Assembly: GCA_050743385.1 (NCBI GenBank) | Contig: JBOGFJ010000143.1 | Coordinates: 1-7,744 of the forward strand | Source of the DNA: JACDBD01 sp050743385 | Lineage (GTDB): Bacteria > Actinomycetota > Acidimicrobiia > IMCC26256 > JACDBD01 | DNA: 7,744 nucleotides | Reading direction: 5' to 3' | Shown: piece by piece, positions 1 through 5,435 of the stretch | Layout: each line of letters opens with the position of its first letter | How positions within the stretch are numbered: the stretch's first letter is position 1 | Notes under the pieces: model-generated | Told to the model about the DNA's origin: nothing | What the model saw: only the letters and a program-made list of their open reading frames with translations | Databases searched by the model: none | Translations under genes and position numbers: made by a program

Positions 1-216
1 CATGGTCTGGGTCTCGGTGTCGTCGGGAACGAGGAGCCAGGCGGCGACGTACGCGACCACCCCGATGCCGCCGACGACGGCCGCGACGACGAAACCGAGC
101 CGCACGATGACGGGATCGACGCCGAGGGAGCGGGCGAGGCCGGCGGCCACGCCGCCGAGGATCCGGTCATCGCGGCTGCGGGTGATTCGTCGGGTCTCGG
201 AGGGAGCGTCGTTCAT
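1..216 (-). CDS. PspC-domain membrane protein, N-terminal part (runs off window)
   Basis: The minus strand reads open from an ATG at 216 to the window edge, giving 72 residues of a protein whose C-terminus lies outside. Residues about 10-65 form a PspC (phage shock protein C) domain: a basic start (RSRDDRILGGVAAGLA), then SLGVDPVIVR, then a hydrophobic helix ending in AAWLLVPDD. PspC proteins sit in the inner membrane and, in characterised systems, take part in envelope-stress sensing; the role here is inferred. An in-frame ATG at 225 is an alternative start three codons upstream, and neither has a convincing Shine-Dalgarno. The gene diverges from a kinase carrying the same domain at its own N-terminus, so the two probably belong to one regulatory module. 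Domain identity is clear; function and full length are unknown. Confidence 0.85.
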   Translation of the reverse strand, partial: MNDAPSETRRITRSRDDRILGGVAAGLARSLGVDPVIVRLGFVVAAVVGGIGVVAYVAAWLLVPDDTETQTM

Positions 217-273
217 GGTCGCCATGATCCGGGACCGCCGCCCGTCTGACCATCGGGGACGGCCCTGATCCTT

Positions 274-302
274 CCCCGAGCCGCCCGGGCCCGCACTCGG
301 GG
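274..302. promoter_or_regulatory. Inverted repeat between divergent PspC genes
   Basis: CCCCGAG (274-280) and CTCGGGG (296-302) are perfect 7-base inverted arms around a 15-base centre that itself holds CCCGGGCCCG. It lies in the ~120-base gap between two divergent genes, where an operator for the neighbouring response regulator would be expected. GC-rich repeats arise easily by chance in such DNA, so the regulatory reading is an inference. Confidence 0.3.
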
Positions 303-347
303 TGGCGCCCGATACTCCTGTCCGGGGCTGCGTGGGATCATCGACCA

Positions 348-1607
348 ATGCGAATGCGAGCGGCACCACCAATGGACGCGCCACCTGCTCGGCGTCCGAC
401 CTATCGCCCGCGGCTCGTTCGTCGCCGCGACGGCAAGGTGATCGCCGGCGTCGCCGCGGGCGTGGCCGACTACCTCGGCGTCGACCGCAGCCTGGTGCGG
501 GTCGCCTTCGTGGTGTTGGGGGTCGTCAGCGGCCTGGGCATCCTCCTCTACGGCGCCGGTTGGCTGGTGCTCCCCCGCGACGACGGGTCCGGACCGGCGG
601 TCGCCGCTCGCGCCGCGGGTAGTTGGGACTGGGTGCAAGCGGCGGCGCTGGGCGCGGTCGTGCTCGGCGTGGTGCTGCTCCTCGAGCCCATCGGCTTCTG
701 GTTCCCCGAGGAGCTGGCGATCCCGGTGGCGCTCGGCGCCGGCGGCGTCGCGCTCCTGCTCGGCCGGAACCGCCCCGAGCCCGTCACCGGTGACGCCGCC
801 GGCCCCGCGGAGCTCCTCGCGACCGTCGTCGGGCGAGGCAGGGGCGCGCTCGCCCGCGTCGTCATCGGCGCGGTGCTCGTCGCGAGCGGCATCGGCGCGT
901 TCCTCGCCGCCAGCGACGCGTTCGGCGCGGTGCGCCAAGGCGTGCTCGCGATGCTCGTCGTCGTGGGCGGGCTCGGGCTGATCTTCGGGCCCTGGCTCTG
1001 GCGGCTGGCGGGTGCGCTGTCGGCGGAGCGTCGCGAACGGATCCGTTCGGAGGAGCGTGCCGAGATGGCGGCGCATCTCCACGATTCCGTGCTCCAGACG
1101 CTGGCGATGATCCAGCGGCAGGCCGACGAGCCCCGTACCGTCACCACCCTGGCCCGCCGCCAGGAGCGCGAGCTGCGGGGTTGGCTCTTCGGCCAGGCGC
1201 CGTCATCAGCCGGAGACGACCTCGGCGGCGCGCTCGAGGGCGCGGCCGCCGAGGTCGAGAGCCAGTACGACGTCGCGGTCGAGATGGTGCGCGTCGGTGG
1301 AGACTGCGCACTCGACGATCGGCTGCGCGTGCTCGTCCTCGCCGGCCGAGAGGCCCTCGTCAATGCGGCCAGGCACTCGGGTGCGCCGCAGGTGTCGCTC
1401 TACCTCGAGATCGAGCCCGAGCGCGCCCTCGTGTTCGTGCGCGACCGCGGCGCCGGGTTCGAGCGCGACGCGGTCGCGACCGACCGGCGCGGCATCACCG
1501 AGTCGATCGAGGGCCGGATGCGGCGCGCCGGTGGGTATGCCGTGGTGCGCGCGCGACCGGGGAAGGGCACGGAAGTGGAGCTGACAATGCCGCGGGTACC
1601 ACGATGA
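348..1607 (+). CDS. PspC-domain sensor histidine kinase (HisKA_3 / HATPase)
   Basis: A 419-residue membrane sensor kinase. Residues about 20-80 are a PspC domain (DGKVIAGVAAGVADYLGVD through WLVLPRDD). Further hydrophobic segments follow near 95-115, 122-139, 168-188 and 196-222. The cytoplasmic part has a HisKA_3-type dimerisation segment with the phosphoacceptor His245 in HDSVLQTL, then a HATPase domain with an N-box around Asn339 (EALVNAARHS), a G1 box at DRGAGF (366-371) and a late glycine motif GKGTEVELTMP. It should autophosphorylate and pass phosphate to the regulator encoded next, whose ATG overlaps this stop codon by four bases (ATGA at 1604-1607). The stimulus is not visible; an envelope signal is inferred from the PspC domain and the lack of a large extracellular loop. 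Start could be 348, 354 or 372, since no clear Shine-Dalgarno decides it. Confidence 0.92.
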   Translation: MRMRAAPPMDAPPARRPTYRPRLVRRRDGKVIAGVAAGVADYLGVDRSLVRVAFVVLGVVSGLGILLYGAGWLVLPRDDGSGPAVAARAAGSWDWVQAAALGAVVLGVVLLLEPIGFWFPEELAIPVALGAGGVALLLGRNRPEPVTGDAAGPAELLATVVGRGRGALARVVIGAVLVASGIGAFLAASDAFGAVRQGVLAMLVVVGGLGLIFGPWLWRLAGALSAERRERIRSEERAEMAAHLHDSVLQTLAMIQRQADEPRTVTTLARRQERELRGWLFGQAPSSAGDDLGGALEGAAAEVESQYDVAVEMVRVGGDCALDDRLRVLVLAGREALVNAARHSGAPQVSLYLEIEPERALVFVRDRGAGFERDAVATDRRGITESIEGRMRRAGGYAVVRARPGKGTEVELTMPRVPR

Positions 1608-2251
1608 GCGGGCAGAACCGGCCGCGGGTGTTCCTCGTCGACGACCACCATCTGTTCCGCAGCGGCGTCCGCACCGAGCTCGGCGACGGCGTCGAGATCG
1701 TCGGCGAAGCCTCGGAGGTCGACCCGGCGATCGAGATGATCGGCGAGCGCGCCCCCGACGTCGCGCTCGTCGACGTGCACATGCCGCTCGGTGGCGGCGA
1801 GCGCGTGATCCGTGCGGTGCTGGCGCGCCACCCCGACGTGCGCTTCCTGGCCCTGTCGGTGTCGGACGCGCCCGAGGACGTGATCGCGGTGATCCGAGCC
1901 GGGGCTCGCGGTTACGTCACCAAGACCATTTCGGGCCCCGAGCTCACGGAGGCGATCCACCGGGTCGCCGACGGCGACGCGGTGTTCTCACCCCAGCTCG
2001 CCGGGTTCGTGCTCGACGCGTTCGCGACGTCACCCCTCGGCGCAGTCGATCCGGAGCTCGACCAACTGACGAGCCGCGAGCGGGAGGTGCTGCGCCACAT
2101 CGCGCGTGGCTACACCTACAAGGAGATCGCCCGCGAGCTCCACATCTCGGTGAAGACGGTCGAGACACACGTCTCGTCGGTGCTGCGCAAGCTCCAGCTC
2201 TCCAACCGCCACGAGCTCACCCGCTGGGCGGCCGAACGCCGAATCGTGTGA
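1604..2251 (+). CDS. NarL/LuxR-type response regulator
   Basis: A 215-residue two-component regulator. The receiver domain (about 8-122) has the acidic pair Asp13-Asp14, the phosphoacceptor Asp57 (ALVDVHMP), Ser85 at the Thr/Ser switch position and Lys107 in GYVTKTIS. A LuxR/GerE helix-turn-helix follows at about 153-210 (LTSREREVLRHIARGYTYKEIA, then ISVKTVETHVSSVLRKL). All receiver catalytic residues are present, so it should be a phosphorylation-dependent transcription factor. The start is the ATG overlapping the kinase stop. A longer upstream reading in this frame is only the kinase gene read out of frame. The cognate kinase is the preceding gene by translational coupling. Targets are unknown; autoregulation through the gap between the PspC genes is a reasonable guess. 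Confidence 0.95.
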   Translation: MSGQNRPRVFLVDDHHLFRSGVRTELGDGVEIVGEASEVDPAIEMIGERAPDVALVDVHMPLGGGERVIRAVLARHPDVRFLALSVSDAPEDVIAVIRAGARGYVTKTISGPELTEAIHRVADGDAVFSPQLAGFVLDAFATSPLGAVDPELDQLTSREREVLRHIARGYTYKEIARELHISVKTVETHVSSVLRKLQLSNRHELTRWAAERRIV

Positions 2252-2261
2252 TCCTCCCAGA

Positions 2262-2304
2262 CTCGAGGCCTCAGGGTCCGGATTCCGGACCCCCTGGCCT
2301 CGAG
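2262..2304. terminator. Long hairpin between convergent genes, probable bidirectional terminator
   Basis: Two 20-base arms (2262-2281 and 2285-2304) flank a three-base ATT loop. The outer nine base pairs (CTCGAGGCC with GGCCTCGAG) and the inner eight (GGGTCCGG with CCGGACCC) are perfect, separated by a 3x3 internal mismatch. It starts 10 bases after the response-regulator stop and ends 8 bases before the stop of the convergent SGNH gene, so it can serve both. There is no T-tract on either strand, as is common for actinobacterial hairpin terminators. Confidence 0.8.
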
Positions 2305-2312
2305 ACTTGGCT

Positions 2313-3245
2313 TCAGCCGGTGAAGACCGGCGTCGACTGCACCGGCTGCGCCGGCGGCCGGCACAGCCCACCCGCGGCACCGGCCCCCGGAGCGAGCTGA
2401 CCGAGCACCAGCACCGCGGTGCACTCCATGCCGAGGGCGTTCGGATGGACCGGTGCGCCGGAGGCCGCACCGACGAGGGGCTCGACCCAGCGGACGCCGA
2501 CCGGCTGGCACGCGTCGTGGCCTGCGCTGGCGGCGAAGGCGTCGACGAACGCGGCGCCGTTGGCGGCCGCCTGCGCAGCGAGCATCGCCTCGAGCTCGCG
2601 CTGCTTGGCCTGGAGGTAGGGGACGTCGGCGTCGGCGAACGGCAGTCGGTCGCGGCATCCCCCGCCGGTGTCGGGGAGGATCTGCAGGTACCCGACGAGG
2701 AAGATCTGTGCCGCCGGTGCGCGGTCACGGATTCCCTGGAGGACCGTCGCCACCTTCGGCGCGGTGGCGGCGATGCGATTCGAGATCTCGTCGACCCCAC
2801 CGACGACGTATCGGTCCTGGCAGGGCGTGCCTGCCGCGTCGCCCGTGATGCAGCTGATGACGATGTCGAGGTACCCGATGTCGTCGCCGCCGATGTTGAT
2901 GGTGACCGTGGTCGTGTCGGCGCCGAGCGCGTCGAACTGGGGCGGGTTGGGCCCGCCGCTCACGTTCTGGGGTGCGGTCATGTCGTCGGTCGTCGCGCCG
3001 CTGCACGTGGCGTCGCGCAGCGGTGCCTCGAGCGCGGCCGCGACGAGGTGCGGGTAGTTGTGATCCGACCGGATGCAGCCGGCGATGTCGATCTGGTTGG
3101 GGATCAGCGGGCCGGCGGCGAACGAGTCGCCCAGTGCGACGTAGACGCCTGCGGGCTCGACCGGGCCCGCGCCCGCGGCGGGCGCGCCGACCGCCAGAAG
3201 GAGGCCGAGCGCGAGCGCGGTCGGCCACCTCGCTCGGGCGATCAT
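2313..3245 (-). CDS. Secreted SGNH/GDSL-family hydrolase (lipase/esterase-like)
   Basis: A 310-residue exported hydrolase. Residues 1-26 form a Sec signal peptide (Arg-rich start, LALGLLLAV core, AGA before a likely cut at 26/27); no lipobox Cys is seen, so it is probably released rather than lipid-anchored. Block I is GDSFAAG with nucleophile Ser41. Block II contributes Ser82-Gly83. Block III is GGDDIG at 119-124, where family members usually have GGND. Block V is VHPNALGM with catalytic His267. Position 264, where many relatives have the Asp of DxxH, is Ala; this fits a Ser-His arrangement like that described for Streptomyces scabies esterase. Eight cysteines (57, 81, 132, 142, 197, 246, 275, 295) suggest four disulphides. 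The substrate is unknown; a lipid or acyl ester is the family expectation. It diverges from the amidohydrolase operon across a shared palindrome. Confidence 0.92.
   Translation of the reverse strand: MIARARWPTALALGLLLAVGAPAAGAGPVEPAGVYVALGDSFAAGPLIPNQIDIAGCIRSDHNYPHLVAAALEAPLRDATCSGATTDDMTAPQNVSGGPNPPQFDALGADTTTVTINIGGDDIGYLDIVISCITGDAAGTPCQDRYVVGGVDEISNRIAATAPKVATVLQGIRDRAPAAQIFLVGYLQILPDTGGGCRDRLPFADADVPYLQAKQRELEAMLAAQAAANGAAFVDAFAASAGHDACQPVGVRWVEPLVGAASGAPVHPNALGMECTAVLVLGQLAPGAGAAGGLCRPPAQPVQSTPVFTG
2316..2331. other. Second small hairpin inside the end of the SGNH gene
   Basis: GCCGGT (2316-2321) and ACCGGC (2326-2331) are perfect six-base arms around a GAAG loop. They overlap the last codons of the minus-strand hydrolase and lie just beyond the larger hairpin for plus-strand transcripts. 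It may add to termination of the regulator transcript or may simply reflect the Pro-Val-Phe-Thr-Gly coding sequence. Confidence 0.35.
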
Positions 3246-3251
3246 TGCGTC

Positions 3252-3257
3252 ACCGTA
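3252..3257 (-). promoter_or_regulatory. Candidate -10 element for the SGNH hydrolase (leaderless)
   Basis: On the minus strand TACGGT fits TAnnnT and ends six bases before the ATG at 3245, so transcription could begin at the start codon itself. No Shine-Dalgarno is visible, which agrees with a leaderless message. No convincing -35 was found. Confidence 0.45.
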
Positions 3258-3271
3258 GACCGCCGCTCGTT

Positions 3272-3286
3272 CTGACGACCCGTCAG
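3272..3286. promoter_or_regulatory. Perfect palindrome, candidate operator for divergent genes
   Basis: CTGACG (3272-3277) and CGTCAG (3281-3286) are perfect inverted arms three bases apart. The site is centred about 23 bases before the amidohydrolase ATG and about 34 before the SGNH hydrolase ATG, so a dimeric regulator bound here would cover the -35 area of both proposed promoters. No regulator gene lies beside it, so the binder is unknown. Confidence 0.5.
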
Positions 3287-3289
3287 GTC

Positions 3290-3295
3290 TAGTGT
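3290..3295 (+). promoter_or_regulatory. Candidate -10 element for the amidohydrolase operon (leaderless)
   Basis: TAGTGT fits TAnnnT and ends six bases before the ATG at 3302, the spacing expected for a transcript starting at the A of the start codon. There is no Shine-Dalgarno upstream of this gene. The -35 region is weak and overlapped by the palindrome. Confidence 0.5.
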
Positions 3296-3301
3296 GCAGG
3301 C

Positions 3302-4504
3302 ATGCCGCAGATTCCGAAGATCATCTCCGTCGACGACCACGTGGTGGAGCCCGCCAACGTGTGGCAGGACCGCCTCCCCGAGAAGTACCGGGAGGTCGGG
3401 CCGCGGGTCGTGCGCCGCAAGATCGCCGACATGAGCTTCGTCGGGGGCAAGTTCTCCTACCGCGAGGCCGAGGCGGGCGAGGACGGCCTCGACTGCGACT
3501 GGTGGTACTACGAAGAGCTCCAGTGGCCGCAGACGCGCCTGTCGGCCGCCGCCGGTGTCCCGCGCGACCAGGTGACGGTGAGCCCCATCACCTACGACGA
3601 CATGCGCCCGGGCTGCTACGACCCGAAGGCCCGCCTGGAGGACATGGACGTCAACTGGGTCGAGGCGAGCCTCAGCTTCCCCACCTTCCCGCGCTTCTGC
3701 GGCCAGACGTTCATGGAGGCGAACGACAAGGAGCTCTCCGACCTGTGTGTGAAGGCGTACAACGACTGGATGTTCGACGAGTGGTGTGGTGACTCCGGTG
3801 GGCGCCTGATCCCGCTGCCGATCATCCAGCTGTGGGATGCGGACAAGGCCGCCGCCGAGGTGCGTCGCAACGCCGCCCGCGGCGGTCACGCGGTCTGCTT
3901 CACCGAGATTCCCCCGTTCCTGGGCCTGCCGAGCGTGCACACCGACTACTGGGACCCGCTCTTCGCCGCGTGCGAGGAGACCGAGACGGTCGTGTGCATG
4001 CACATCGGATCGTCTTCGCGGATGCCGTCGACGTCGAAGGACGCCCCTGCCGCGGTCGGCTCGACGCTCACGTACATGAACGCGGCGATGTCGCTCACCG
4101 ACTACCTCATGTCGGGCATCTTCGAGAGGTTCCCGACGCTCGATCTCGCCTACTCCGAGGGCCAGATCGGCTGGATCCCCTACATCCTCGAGCGCGCCGA
4201 CAGCGTATGGGAGGAGAACCGCGCGTGGGGCGGCGTGGCCGACAAGGTGAAACGGCGCCCGTCGGAGTACTTCCACGAGCGTATCTACGGGTGCTTCTTC
4301 GACGACGCTCACGGCCTCCGCAGCCTCGACGAGATCGGCGTCGACAACGTGACGTTCGAGACCGACTACCCGCACAGCGACTCCACCTGGCCGCACTCGA
4401 AGAAGGTCGCCGAGGACATCATGCGCGACCTCGACGACGAGTCGATCTACAAGATCGTCCGCGGCAACGCGATCAGGATGTTGCGCCTCGACCTCGCGGA
4501 GTGA
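3302..4504 (+). CDS. Amidohydrolase-2 family metal-dependent hydrolase
   Basis: A 400-residue cytoplasmic protein of the amidohydrolase superfamily (Amidohydro_2 group, which includes the ACMSD-type decarboxylases). The expected TIM-barrel landmarks are visible: an N-terminal D-x-H at Asp11/His13 (ISVDDHVVEP), an active-site His234 at the end of a strand (VVCMHIGSSSR), the SEGQIGW segment around Glu286 and the late FETDYPHSDSTWP motif with Asp355 and His358. The enzyme should bind one divalent metal and hydrolyse or decarboxylate a small carboxylated or cyclic substrate; which one cannot be told from sequence. Its stop overlaps the GTG start of the next gene (GTGA at 4501-4504), so the two proteins are made together. 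Many actinobacteria carry several paralogues of this family, usually annotated only as amidohydrolase. Confidence 0.92.
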   Translation: MPQIPKIISVDDHVVEPANVWQDRLPEKYREVGPRVVRRKIADMSFVGGKFSYREAEAGEDGLDCDWWYYEELQWPQTRLSAAAGVPRDQVTVSPITYDDMRPGCYDPKARLEDMDVNWVEASLSFPTFPRFCGQTFMEANDKELSDLCVKAYNDWMFDEWCGDSGGRLIPLPIIQLWDADKAAAEVRRNAARGGHAVCFTEIPPFLGLPSVHTDYWDPLFAACEETETVVCMHIGSSSRMPSTSKDAPAAVGSTLTYMNAAMSLTDYLMSGIFERFPTLDLAYSEGQIGWIPYILERADSVWEENRAWGGVADKVKRRPSEYFHERIYGCFFDDAHGLRSLDEIGVDNVTFETDYPHSDSTWPHSKKVAEDIMRDLDDESIYKIVRGNAIRMLRLDLAE

Positions 4505-5259
4505 CCTGGAGCCAAGAGGCGTACTGCGAGGCGCTCGACCACGAGATCGCGCGGTTCGCCGGTGCGGTGCGCGGCGCCGACCTCGCGACGCCCGTGCCGA
4601 CATGCCCGGGGTGGACGGTTGCCGACCTCATCGAGCACACGGGGATCGTCGAGCGCTGGGCGGCCGAGATGGTCCGGCAGCTCGCGCCCGAGCGCCTCGA
4701 CCGTCGCCGCCTGGATGTCCCCGTGCCCGACGATCGAGCACAACTCCCGCAGTGGCTCGCCGATGGCGCCGGCGACGTCGTGGCCGCGTTCGGCGCGTCC
4801 GATCCCGACGCGGCGATGTGGGCGTGGGGAGCCGACAAGCACGCCCGCTTCTGGCCCCGCCGGATGCTGCACGAGACGACGGTGCACCGTGCCGACGCCG
4901 AGCTCGCGCTCGGGCGTGAGCCTGCCGTCGAGCCGGCGGTCGCGATCGACGCCGTCGACGAGCTGCTCGACAACCTGCCCCATGCGGCATACTTCCGGCC
5001 CCAGGTCGCCGAGCTGCGCGGCGACGGCGAGTCACTGCACCTGCACTGCACCGACGCCGACGGCGAGTGGACGATCTCCCTCGAGCCCGAGGGCTACCGC
5101 TGGGACCACGGACATACGAAGGCGACGGTTGCGGTGCGGGGACCGGCGGCGGATCTCCTGCTCCTCGTCTACCAGCGCCGCCGCCCCGACGACGAGCGCT
5201 ACGAGATCATGGGCGACGACCGTGTGCTCACCCACTGGCTGGAGCACTCGGCACTGTAG
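4501..5259 (+). CDS. Mycothiol-dependent maleylpyruvate isomerase family protein
   Basis: A 252-residue protein starting at a GTG that overlaps the amidohydrolase stop; longer readings in this frame run antisense to sense inside the previous gene and are not real. The N-terminal DinB-like/MDMPI_N four-helix domain (about 5-150) carries PTCPGWTVADLIEHTG and a metal triad matching the family: His46 plus Glu125 and His129 in HETTVHRAD. The C-terminal MDMPI_C domain (about 155-250) has SLHLHCTDADGEWTISLEP and the late PAADLLLLVYQRR segment. Characterised members use mycothiol as a cofactor, as in maleylpyruvate isomerisation, but most family members have no assigned reaction. Coupling to the amidohydrolase suggests that both act on one pathway, perhaps breakdown of an aromatic or dicarboxylic compound; that is inference. 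Presence of this family supports an actinobacterial host. Confidence 0.92.
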   Translation: MTWSQEAYCEALDHEIARFAGAVRGADLATPVPTCPGWTVADLIEHTGIVERWAAEMVRQLAPERLDRRRLDVPVPDDRAQLPQWLADGAGDVVAAFGASDPDAAMWAWGADKHARFWPRRMLHETTVHRADAELALGREPAVEPAVAIDAVDELLDNLPHAAYFRPQVAELRGDGESLHLHCTDADGEWTISLEPEGYRWDHGHTKATVAVRGPAADLLLLVYQRRRPDDERYEIMGDDRVLTHWLEHSAL

Positions 5260-5267
5260 GGAAGGAG
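5260..5267 (+). promoter_or_regulatory. Strong Shine-Dalgarno before the SnoaL-like stub
   Basis: GGAAGGAG begins right after the preceding stop codon and ends five bases before the ATG at 5273. It is the best ribosome-binding site in the window, which indicates that a real third gene of the operon once started here. Confidence 0.65.
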
Positions 5268-5272
5268 ACGAG

Positions 5273-5347
5273 ATGGCGTCATCACGCAAGGTTGTCGTCG
5301 ATACGTATTTCGACGGGTTCCGCCTGAGCACACCATGTCCAAGCTGA
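5273..5347 (+). pseudogene. N-terminal stub of a SnoaL/NTF2-like protein
   Basis: Behind a strong Shine-Dalgarno and 13 bases after the previous stop, an ATG opens a reading frame of only 24 codons. Its first ~17 residues (SRKVVVDTYFDGFR) resemble the opening helix of SnoaL-like/NTF2-like proteins, in which VVDxYFxGFRRSDH is followed by about 110 more residues. After GFRLS the similarity stops and the frame ends at 5347, inside the start of another gene remnant. The spacing suggests that this was the third gene of the amidohydrolase operon, now lost except for its 5' end. The match is by recall of the family pattern on a short stretch. A genuine short peptide of 24 residues is the alternative. 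Confidence 0.5.
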
Positions 5348-5402
5348 TCTACTCGGCGATCATGTCGCTCGACGGCTGCGGAGCCGACGAGGACGGCCGC
5401 GC
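5335..5402 (+). pseudogene. N-terminal stub of a RibD-C/dihydrofolate reductase family protein
   Basis: An ATG at 5335 reads MSKLIYSAIMSLDG followed by ADEDGR, the highly recognisable N-terminus of the dihydrofolate reductase/RibD C-terminal family (usually MSKLIYSAIMSLDGYVADEDG and about 180 residues long). Here the usual Tyr-Val after LDG is Cys-Gly, and similarity ends after about 22 residues near 5400. The open frame continues to 5919 only as antisense to the decarboxylase. No further DHFR-like residues are found in the other two forward frames immediately downstream, so this is truncation rather than a simple frameshift. No Shine-Dalgarno is seen. The remnant is squeezed between the SnoaL stub and the decarboxylase 3' end. 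Confidence 0.7.
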
Positions 5403-5435
5403 CAGGACACGAGGAGACGGCGACGCGCCCGGACG

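Noticed and set aside
213..1082. Long minus-strand open frame of 289 codons opposite the kinase
   Set aside because: It is antisense to a well-supported kinase, its product is low-complexity Arg/Ala/Glu/Asp-rich, and it matches no fold I recognise; such frames are common in high-GC DNA.
2307..3275. Plus-strand open frame of 322 codons opposite the SGNH hydrolase
   Set aside because: The minus strand has a signal peptide and all catalytic blocks; the plus frame is Arg/Asp/Gly-rich shadow sequence and begins inside the terminator hairpin.
3242..4603. Minus-strand open frame of 453 codons opposite the amidohydrolase
   Set aside because: Product is a His/Val/Arg/Glu-rich shadow of the amidohydrolase reading frame with no recognisable motifs.
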